This document shows, piece after piece, positions 56,775 through 64,000 of a DNA stretch of 64,000 nt; within the stretch, counting starts at the first letter, position 1, and the number at the start of each line of letters is the position of its first letter. The stretch comes from DATJCV01 sp963707665. Lineage in GTDB: Bacteria > Pseudomonadota > Gammaproteobacteria > Burkholderiales > Burkholderiaceae_D. Below the pieces are notes generated by a model. It saw nothing but the letters and a program-made list of their open reading frames with translations. It ran no database searches and had not been told where the DNA came from. The stretch spans positions 138,593 through 202,592 of the forward strand of contig CAVPQU010000007.1 of the NCBI GenBank assembly GCA_963707665.1, written 5' to 3'. Made by a program: the position numbers and the translations under genes.

Positions 56775-57191
56775 TTGAAAACCGTTAAATCCGTATTTTT
56801 GTTGGGTGTCCTTCTGGCGGCGGCTAGCGGCGCCTGGGCGCATCCGGGCGGGGGCTTCCATGGTGGCGGAGGCTTCCATGGCGGTGGAGGAAGCTTCCAT
56901 AGTGGCGGCTTTCGTGGCGGTGGCCATTTCCACGGCGGCGGCCGTTTCCGCGGCGGAGTCGGCGTCGTGATCGGCGCGCCGCTGTTCTGGCCTTACTACT
57001 ACCCTTATTCATGGCCGTATTACCCGCCCACGGTAGTGGTGACGCCGCCGGCGCCCACGAGCTATATCGAACAGGGAGCGGGCGACCAGTATTGGTATTA
57101 CTGCACCGATCCGCAGGGTTACTACCCGTATGTGAAAGAGTGCCCGGCCGGCTGGCAGCAGGTCGCGCCGCAACCGTCCGATAACCGTTGA
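56775..57191 (+). CDS. Secreted Gly/His-rich protein, probable TTG start
   Basis: From a TTG at 56775 (GAGGTG seven bases upstream) the frame gives MKTVKSVFLLGVLLAAASGA, a good signal peptide ending AWA. It is followed by HPGGGFHGGGGFHGGGGSFH and related Gly/His repeats, then an aromatic stretch FWPYYYPYSWPYYPPTVVV and a C-terminal domain WYYCTDPQGYYPYVKECPAG. The last part resembles small secreted proteins ending in a Tyr-rich pair of Cys. The His-rich repeat may bind metal. An upstream ATG (56694) would remove the signal from the N-terminus. Confidence 0.72.
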   Translation: MKTVKSVFLLGVLLAAASGAWAHPGGGFHGGGGFHGGGGSFHSGGFRGGGHFHGGGRFRGGVGVVIGAPLFWPYYYPYSWPYYPPTVVVTPPAPTSYIEQGAGDQYWYYCTDPQGYYPYVKECPAGWQQVAPQPSDNR

Positions 57192-57204
57192 TCCGGAGCC
57201 CATC

Positions 57205-57735
57205 ATGAGGATGACACCCTTGAAGGCAACGTCGCTGCTCCCTCTCCTGGCATTGGGTGCATGCGTATCCTTGCCGACTGGCCCCAGCGTGCTGGCGCTG
57301 CCGGGAACCGGCAAGAATTTCGATCAGTTTCGCGCCGACGATGCATCGTGCCGGCAATATGCGCAATTCCAGATGAACGGCATGTCACCGGACCAGGCCG
57401 CGGCTGAAAGCGGCTTGCGCAGCGCCGCTGTCGGCGCCGTTCTGGGCGCGGTGGCGGGCGCTGCCATCAACGGTGGCCGCGGCGCGGGTGTCGGCGCCGG
57501 CGTCGGCACGGCGGTCGGCGGGCTGTCCGGCGTGGGCTCCGCCAACAGCGCCACTTACGGCACTCAGCAGCGCTACGATTTTTCCTATACCCAATGCATG
57601 TATGCGCAAGGCAACCGGGTGCCGGTCTCGGGACGCTTCGTGACGCCGCCGGCACGCATGCAGGGCGCGGCACCGCAGACCAGCCCGAATTACCGACCGC
57701 CGCCGCCCAATACGCCGCCGCCGCCCGGCTATTGA
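57205..57735 (+). CDS. Glycine-zipper lipoprotein
   Basis: A 176-residue protein with a lipoprotein signal (LLPLLALGACVSLPTG), a central glycine zipper (VGAVLGAVAGAAINGGRGAG then VGAGVGTAVGGLSGVGSANS) and a Pro-rich tail YRPPPPNTPPPPGY. It is probably an outer-membrane or envelope lipoprotein. It starts 14 bases after the Gly/His-rich gene and is likely in the same operon. Confidence 0.85.
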   Translation: MRMTPLKATSLLPLLALGACVSLPTGPSVLALPGTGKNFDQFRADDASCRQYAQFQMNGMSPDQAAAESGLRSAAVGAVLGAVAGAAINGGRGAGVGAGVGTAVGGLSGVGSANSATYGTQQRYDFSYTQCMYAQGNRVPVSGRFVTPPARMQGAAPQTSPNYRPPPPNTPPPPGY

Positions 57736-57997
57736 TCGCACGCGGGCGCGGTGCGCCGCATTTTCTTTCCCTGATGGATTTTTAGGACACCGCTGGTTGA
57801 TGCACGTCAAGCCTCGGGGAGAAAATGCCCGAAAGCGGCGGGCGGTGGGCGTGGATCGGCGACACTAATCGGGCGGTCGATTGCAGCGACCAGGAGGCGG
57901 GCTCGAAGCCCGACGCCAAGCAAGACCGCAGTGTTTCGATAGCTGCCGCCATGGCGCAGGCAGGCAGCCGGGATCGTCCGCACATCATCGCGCATTC

Positions 57998-59485
57998 ATG
58001 AGCGTTTCCAACTCATCATCCAGAGGCATCGCGCACCGCCATGCCGGGTGGACGGCGGCAGTCGTGGCCGCCTGCCTGGCCGGCTGCGCGGTCGGACCGG
58101 ATTATGTGCGGCCGCCGCTGGAGGCGCCGGTTGCCTATAAGGAAAGCGGCCCCTGGAAAACTGCCGAGCCGCGGCAGATCGACAGCCGACAAAGCTGGTG
58201 GCAGGCCTATGGCGACAGCACGCTGGACGAACTGATCGAACAGGCCAACGCAGCCAACCAGAATATCCGCCAGGCCGAAGCCCAATATCGCCAGGCGCGC
58301 GCCGTGGCCGCCGCCGCGCGCGCTGGCTTCTGGCCGACGGTCGGCGCCAGCGGCGGCGTTGGCCGGGCGCTGGCCAACAGCAACGGCATCAAGCTTGGCA
58401 ATCAATACCAGCTCGCCATCGACGCCAATTGGGAACCGGACATCTGGGGCGGCGTGCGGCGCGCGGTCGAGGCCGGCACAACCGGCGCCCAGGCCAGCGC
58501 CGCCGACTTGGCCGCGGCGCGCCTCAGCATCCAGGCGACATTGGCGCAGGATTACTTGCAATTGCGGGTAACCGACCTGCTGCAGGAGTTGTATGCGCGC
58601 ACCATCGTCGCCTACCAGCGCGCATTGCAGCTGACGCAAAGCCAGTACGCGGCCGGCGTGACGCTGCGCTCGGACGTGGCGCTGGCGGACAGCCAGCTGA
58701 GCGCGGCGCAGGCGCAGGCAATTGACCTGCAGGCCCAGCGCAGCCAGCTGGAACACTCGGTCGCGATCCTGACCGGCAAGGCGCCGGCGGCATTGTCGCT
58801 GGCGGTGGTGCCGGCCGATCCGCATGCGCCGACGCGGCTGCAAGTGCGCTTGCCGGAGATTCCGGTCGGCTTGCCGTCGGAACTGCTGGAGCGGCGTCCC
58901 GATATCGCCGGCGCCGAGCGCCGCGTGGCGCAGGCCAATGCCAATATCGGCGTCGCCCGTGCTGCCTATTTTCCGGCCCTGACGTTCGCCGCCAGCGCTG
59001 GCTTCAACGGTCCCGGCTTCGCCCAATGGTTCGACGTGCCGAGCCGGGTCTGGTCACTGGGCGCCACGCTGGCGCAAACCCTGTTCAACGGCGGCCTGCG
59101 CCAGGCCCGCAGCGAGCAGGCGCTGGCCGCCTACGACGCCACGGTGGCGCAATACAAGCAAACCGTGCTGGGTGGCTTCCAGGAAGTCGAAGACAACCTG
59201 GCGACCTTGCGCGTGCTGGCGCAGGAAGCGGTGGCGCTGGAGCGCGCGGTGGCCGCCAGTCAGCTGGCCGAAAAACTGGCGCTGGCCCAGTATCGCGGCG
59301 GCACCGCCACGTACTTGAGCGTGGTCACTGCGCAAACCCTGTCGCTGTCCAATGAGCGCACTCTGGTGCAGTTGCGCGGCCGCCAGTTGCTGGCCAGCGT
59401 GGCCTTGATCAAGGCGGTCGGCGGCGGCTGGGATGCGCGACAAGCGTTGCCTGCGGAATCGCGGCAGGCGCAGGCGGCCGACTGA
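57998..59485 (+). CDS. Outer-membrane efflux lipoprotein (NodT/OprM family)
   Basis: The outer-membrane channel of a tripartite pump: 495 residues with lipobox VVAACLAGCAVGPDYVRP, two repeated OEP domains (WWQAYGDSTLDELIEQANAA, SYAARTIVAYQ-like helices) and YFPALTFAASAGFNGPGFAQ. LPVGLPSELLERRPDIAGAE-like sequence (EIPVGLPSELLERRPDIAGA) is the family signature. The ATG at 57998 is chosen over 57881. Its stop overlaps the next start (TGATG), so it is first in the efflux operon, an unusual position since the channel gene is more often last. Confidence 0.9.
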   Translation: MSVSNSSSRGIAHRHAGWTAAVVAACLAGCAVGPDYVRPPLEAPVAYKESGPWKTAEPRQIDSRQSWWQAYGDSTLDELIEQANAANQNIRQAEAQYRQARAVAAAARAGFWPTVGASGGVGRALANSNGIKLGNQYQLAIDANWEPDIWGGVRRAVEAGTTGAQASAADLAAARLSIQATLAQDYLQLRVTDLLQELYARTIVAYQRALQLTQSQYAAGVTLRSDVALADSQLSAAQAQAIDLQAQRSQLEHSVAILTGKAPAALSLAVVPADPHAPTRLQVRLPEIPVGLPSELLERRPDIAGAERRVAQANANIGVARAAYFPALTFAASAGFNGPGFAQWFDVPSRVWSLGATLAQTLFNGGLRQARSEQALAAYDATVAQYKQTVLGGFQEVEDNLATLRVLAQEAVALERAVAASQLAEKLALAQYRGGTATYLSVVTAQTLSLSNERTLVQLRGRQLLASVALIKAVGGGWDARQALPAESRQAQAAD

Positions 59486-60699
59486 TGGAGCGCGCGCAGA
59501 CCATGACCAGCGCCTCTTCCCGGCGACGCCTGCTCTGGCTGATCGCGCTGCTGGTGCTGCTGCTCGCCGGCGGCGGCGCCTGGCTGCGCCATAGGAGCAT
59601 GGCCGCCGAAAAGCCGGCCGCCACCCCGACGCCGCCGGTGGTGGCCACTACCGTGCGGGTGCAGCAGCGCGATATGCCGATCACGCTGACCGGCGTCGGC
59701 ACCGTGAGCGCGCTGCAAAGCGTGACGGTGCGCGCGCGCATCGACGGCCAGCTGGACAAGGTCGGCTTTATCGAAGGCCAGGATGTCAAGGAAGGGCAAC
59801 TGCTGGCGCAAATCGATCCGCGCACGCTGCAGGCGCAACTGGCGCAGATGCTGGCGCAAAAAGCCAAGGACCAGGCGCAACTGCAAAATGCGCGGCGCGA
59901 CCTGCAGCGCTACACCGATCTGATCCGCCAGGATGCCGCTACGCAACAGACGCTGGATACGGCGCGCGCGCAAGTGGCGCAACTGGAGGCTGCGCTGCAA
60001 TCCGACGACGCCCAGATCAACTTTGCCCGCGTGCAACTGAGCTATACCCGCATCACGGCGCCGATCGGCGGCCGGGTCGGCGCGCGCCTGGTTGATCCTG
60101 GCAACATCGTGCACGCGACCGATCCCAACGGCCTGGTGGTGATCAACCAGATCGATCCGATCGCGGTGGTGTTCACGCTGCCCGAGGACGCTTTTCAGAA
60201 TATCAACCGCGCGCTGCGCGCCAGTCCGCAGCCACTGACGGTGCTGGCCTATGCGCGCGAGAACGAGGAAATGCTGGGCCAGGGCAGCCTGATCCTGCTC
60301 AATAACCAGATCGACACCAGCAGCGGCACGGTGCAGCTCAAGGCCCGCTTCGCCAATGCCGAGCACAAGCTGTGGCCGGGCCAGTACGTCAACGCGCGGC
60401 TGGTGCTGGGCCAGCGCCGGCAGGCGCTGACGGTGCCGGCGGCCGTGGTGCAGCGCGGGCCGAACGGCGTCTATGCCTATGTGGTCGACGCCGACAGCAC
60501 GGCGCGCATGCAGCCGATCCAGGTGGCCGACATTCAGGACGGAGTGGCCGTCATTGAGCACGGCTTGAGCGCCGGCCAGCGCGTGGTGCTGGACGGCCAG
60601 TACAAGCTGAAAGCCGGGCTGCGCGTCGCCGAGGCGAGCGCCCAGAATGGCAGTGCCAGCGCCGCTCAGCCGCCACCCGCACCGGGGAGCGCCAAATGA
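59485..60699 (+). CDS. RND efflux periplasmic adaptor (MdtA-like)
   Basis: The membrane-fusion protein, 404 residues, links inner and outer membrane pump components. It has an N-terminal anchor (LLWLIALLVLLLAGGGAWL), a lipoyl/hairpin region (ALQSVTVRARIDGQLDKVGF, QLLAQIDPRTLQAQLAQML) and a beta-barrel domain (ITAPIGGRVGARLVDPGNIV, QIDPIAVVFTLPEDAF). The ATG at 59485 shares a base with the previous stop; an ATG at 59503 (MTSASSRRRLL) is also possible. It overlaps the permease start by four bases. Confidence 0.93.
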   Translation: MERAQTMTSASSRRRLLWLIALLVLLLAGGGAWLRHRSMAAEKPAATPTPPVVATTVRVQQRDMPITLTGVGTVSALQSVTVRARIDGQLDKVGFIEGQDVKEGQLLAQIDPRTLQAQLAQMLAQKAKDQAQLQNARRDLQRYTDLIRQDAATQQTLDTARAQVAQLEAALQSDDAQINFARVQLSYTRITAPIGGRVGARLVDPGNIVHATDPNGLVVINQIDPIAVVFTLPEDAFQNINRALRASPQPLTVLAYARENEEMLGQGSLILLNNQIDTSSGTVQLKARFANAEHKLWPGQYVNARLVLGQRRQALTVPAAVVQRGPNGVYAYVVDADSTARMQPIQVADIQDGVAVIEHGLSAGQRVVLDGQYKLKAGLRVAEASAQNGSASAAQPPPAPGSAK

Positions 60700-63600
60700 G
60701 CGTTTCCGCCCCCTTCATCAAGCGCCCGATCGGCACTTCGCTGCTGGCGCTGGCGCTGTTCCTGGTGGGCGCGGCGGTGTGGCAGCTGCTGCCGGTGGCG
60801 CCGCTGCCGCAGGTCGATTTCCCGACCATCCAGGTGACGGCCAGGCTACCGGGCGGCAGTCCGGAAACCATGGCGGCCAGCGTGGCGCAACCGCTGGAGC
60901 GGCAGTTTTCGCTGATCGCCGGGCTTGTCGCAAATGACCTCGATCAGCGCGCTCGGGCTGGCGCAGATCACGCTGCAGTTCGATCTCAACCGCAACATCG
61001 ACGGCGCCGCGCTCGACGTCCAGACCGCGATCAACGCCGCCAGCGGCCAGTTGCCGGCCAATCTGCCGAACCCGCCGACCTTCCGCAAGATCAACCCGGC
61101 CGATTTTTCGATCCTGATCCTGGCGGTGCAATCGGATACCTTGCCGCTGACCACGGTCAACGATTTCGCCGACAACATCCTGGCCCAGCAGATCTCGCAG
61201 ATTTCAGGTGTCGGCCAGGTGGTCATCTTCGGCCCGCAAAAGCCCGCGGTGCGCATCCAGGTCGATCCCGGCAAGCTGGCGGCGCTCGGCATGAGCCTGG
61301 AGGACGTGCGCAGCGTCATCGCCAGCACCACGGTCAGCCAGCCCAAGGGTACGGTGGACGGCCGCAGCCAGAGCTTCACCGTCTACACCAACGACCAGCT
61401 GCTGGCGGCCGAGCCGTGGAACGACCAGGTGCTGGCCTACCGCAAGGGGGCACCGATCCGCGTGCGCGACATCGGCGTAGCGGTGGCCGGCCCGGAAGAC
61501 GTCAAGCAGGCGGCATGGGTGTTCGCCGGCAAGGGCGCGGCCGCCGGCGAAGCCGTGCAGAACGGGCGCGCGCTGGTAATGGGCGTGATCAAGGAGCCGG
61601 GCGCCAATGTGATCGCCACCGTGCAGCGCGTCAAGGAGGCACTGCCGCGGCTGCAGGCGGCGATTCCGCCCACGGTGCGCGTGACCACGCTGATCGACCG
61701 CACCCAGACCATCCGCGCCTCGGTGCTCGATGTCGAACTGACCCTGCTGCTGACGATTGCGCTGGTGGTGATGGTGATCTTCGTGTTCCTGCGCAATGTG
61801 CCGGCGACGCTGATCCCGAGCGTCACCGTGCCGCTGGCGCTGCTGGGCACGGCGGCCGTCATGTACCTGGTTGGTTTTAGCCTGGACAACCTGTCGCTGA
61901 TGGCGCTGACGATCTCGGTCGGCTTTGTGGTCGACGACGCCATCGTGATGCTGGAGAACATCTACCGCCACGTCGAGGAAGGCATGGCGCCGCTGGAGGC
62001 CGCCTATAAGGGCGCGGCCGAAATCGGCTTCACCATCATTTCGATTTCGGTGTCGCTGGTGGCGGTCTTCATCCCGCTGCTGCTGATGGGCGGCATCGTC
62101 GGCCGCCTGTTCCGCGAATTCGCCGTCACGGTGACGCTGACCATCGCGATGTCGGTGGCGATTTCGCTGACGCTGACGCCGATGCTGTGTTCGCGCTTCC
62201 TGAAGAACCGCGAAGGACAGACGCACGGCCGCATCTATCAATGGTTCGAGCATGGTTTCGACATGCTGCTGAACGGCTACCGGCGCGGCCTGCATCTGGT
62301 GCTGCGCCATCAATTCATCACCCTGTGCGTGTTTTTGGCGACGCTGGCGGCTACCGTGCTGCTGTTCATCGCGATCCCGAAGGGCTTTTTCCCGCAGCAG
62401 GATACCGGCTTCATCTTCGGTTCCGCCGAATCGGCGCAGGACACCTCCTTTGCCGCCATGAACCGGCGCATGCTGGCATTGGCCGACGTCATCCGTCAGG
62501 ACCCGGCGGTCGCCAACTTCGGCATGAGCGGCGGCCAGACCACCTTCAACACTGGCGTCTTTTTCATCGGCCTGAAGCCGAAAGACGAAGGCCGCAAGGC
62601 CAGCGCGGACGAGGTGATCGCGCGTCTGCGGCCGAAACTGGCGCAGATCGAAGGCGTCAACCTGTTCATGCAGGCCGGCCAGGACATCAATGTCGGCGGC
62701 CGCCTGTCGCGCACCCAGTACCAGTACACCCTGACCGACGCCAACCTGAACGAGCTGAACGAATGGGCGCCGAAGCTGCTGGAGCGCCTGCGCCAGCTGC
62801 CGCAGCTGACCGATCTCGCCTCCGACCAGCAGAACGCGGCGGCCACCGCGACCCTCACCATCGACCGCGCGCGCGCTTCCAGCTTCGGCATTTCGCCGGC
62901 GCTGATCGATGCCACCATCTACGACGCCATCGGCCAGCGCCAGGTGGCGCAATATTTCACCCAGATCAACAGCTACCACGTGGTGCTGGAGGTGACGCCG
63001 GAACTGCAGCAGGACCCTGGCCTGTTCAGCAAGCTGTACCTGACTTCGCCGCTGACCGGCCAGCAGGTGCCGCTGTCGGCCTTCGTCCACATCGATACCA
63101 GCAAGACCGGCTATCTGTCGATCAACCATCAAAGCCAGTTTCCGGCGGTGACGCTGTCGTTCAACCTGGCGCCGGGCGTGGCGCTGGGCGACGCGGTCGA
63201 TGCCATCCAGAAGGCGCAGGCCGGCCTGGGCGCACCGCCCGCCCTGAGCGGGTCGTTCCAGGGCACCGCCCGGGCCTTCGGCGAATCGCTGGCGACGCAG
63301 CCCTACCTGATCGCCGCCGCGCTGGTGGCGGTGTATATCGTCCTCGGTCTTCTTTACGAAAGCTATATCCATCCATTGACGATCCTGTCGACGCTGCCCT
63401 CGGCTGGCGTCGGCGCCTTGCTGATCCTGATGCTGGGCGGCTACGACCTGTCGGTGATCGCGCTGATCGGCATCATCCTCTTGATCGGCATCGTCAAGAA
63501 GAACGGCATCATGATGGTTGATTTCGCCCTGACTGCCGAGCGCGAGCAGGGACTGGAGCCGCGCGAGGCGATCTACCAGGCCTGCCTGCTGCGTTTCCGA

Positions 63601-63842
63601 CCGATCATGATGACCACCATGTGCGCGCTGCTGGCCGGCTTGCCGCTGATGCTGGGCACCGGCGCCGGCTCGGAACTGCGCCGCCCGCTCGGCTTCGCCA
63701 TGGTCGGCGGCCTGCTGCTGTCGCAGGCGATGACCTGTTTACGACGCCGGTGGTCTATCTGTACCTGGACCGCGCGCATTTCTGGTTCATGCGACGCAAA
63801 GAAGCGCGCCGCGCCGCCCGCGAGTCCTCGATTCCGGCCTGA
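60696..63842 (+). CDS. RND efflux permease (MdtB/MuxB-like), two apparent frameshifts
   Basis: The inner-membrane pump exports drugs or metabolites using the proton gradient. It starts MSVSAPFIKRPIGTSLLALA and contains ISVGFVVDDAIVMLENIYRH in helix 4 with the proton-relay Asp pair. An extra T at 60926 (GCTTG for GCTG) breaks the frame after LIAGL; the next frame resumes SQMTSISALGLAQITLQFDL. A missing C near 63738 breaks it again, and the last part reads LFTTPVVYLYLDRAHFWFMR to 63842. Corrected length is about 1,048 residues, normal for the family. A second permease gene, seen in mdtABC loci, is absent. Confidence 0.93.
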
Positions 63843-63983
63843 TCCGGGCGCCGGCAACTGCGGTGCCACTCCCCGCTACCCCACGCCGTACCATGATGCC
63901 TTGCGGCAACCACACTTCGTGTCACAATCGACGTTGCCGGCACATGTACGGTAGGTTCCATCCCTTAGCCATTTGAAAATTCC

Positions 63984-64000
63984 ATGTCCGATCAAATCAA
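63984..64000 (+). CDS. trxA: Start of a probable thioredoxin gene
   Basis: The last bases read ATG TCC GAT CAA ATC AA, giving MSDQIK. This matches the usual opening of beta-proteobacterial thioredoxin 1, but only six codons are in the window and the call is a guess from that opening. Confidence 0.35.

Noticed and set aside
61204..63372. Minus-strand frame of 722 codons opposite the RND permease
   Set aside because: Shadow frame rich in His, Arg and Gln with no domain; the plus-strand permease has clear family motifs.

Overview
The window comes from a beta-proteobacterium, most likely of the family Oxalobacteraceae (Burkholderiales). It opens at the chromosomal replication origin, with rnpA and rpmH on the minus strand facing dnaA-dnaN-gyrB on the plus strand. 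GC content is high over most of the window. Proteins of the housekeeping genes (DnaA, FabA/FabB, GyrB, the start of a thioredoxin-like protein) look betaproteobacterial. This assignment rests on gene order and protein motifs read by eye; no database search was possible.

Layout. 1-5.8 kb: origin region and dnaA, dnaN, gyrB. 6-10.1 kb: an IS30-family element, a GC-rich BCCT osmolyte transporter, a decayed second IS30-like end and about 400 bp of very AT-rich DNA. 10.1-20.1 kb: a tightly overlapping galactose/glycan cluster (galT, an M24-like protein with degenerate metal ligands, galK, a GH2 glycosidase, a GH1-like protein, a glycosyltransferase, a UDP-galactopyranose-mutase-like flavoprotein, galE). 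20.2-29.6 kb: stress and redox accessory genes (two ferritin-like proteins with matching leaders, an orphan cytochrome oxidase subunit I with DUF2244), a GH1-RmlD fusion, a membrane protein, and remnants of a DUF1810 gene and an IS3 orfA. 30-31.7 kb: fabA-fabB. 31.7-35.2 kb: a two-component locus with two response regulators and a CHASE3 histidine kinase. 35.2-37 kb: five small envelope or stress proteins on the minus strand. 37.3-48.7 kb: small housekeeping and accessory genes, a membrane-bound GMC dehydrogenase/cytochrome c complex, a porin, a pirin, DoxX and WrbA. 49-57.7 kb: DedA-rhodanese, GlcG-like protein, hydrolase, ChaC, MetY, a damaged bigR/sulfite-exporter locus beside an ETHE1-like dioxygenase, an XRE regulator and small secreted proteins. 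58-63.8 kb: a complete tripartite RND efflux operon. A likely trxA starts at the right edge.

How the genes work together. galT, galK and galE cover the Leloir steps. The overlapping glycosidases, glycosyltransferase and mutase-like enzyme suggest one operon that releases galactose and builds or remodels a galactose-containing glycan. The GMC/cytochrome c complex would feed electrons from periplasmic sugar or polyol oxidation to the respiratory chain. The efflux operon is self-contained.

Two observations dominate. First, four intergenic sites share a position-locked motif: two GGAGTATG boxes exactly 53 bp apart with a central GCCCGANAT-like box, aligning without gaps. Two of them lie upstream of the LuxR-type response regulator, one upstream of the pirin gene and one beside the bigR remnant. 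I do not recognise the motif. Second, many genes, including essential gyrB, carry single-base indels, mostly insertions, several of the form GCTG to GCTTG. This points to residual sequencing error, so broken genes here should not be taken as true pseudogenes without read-level checking.
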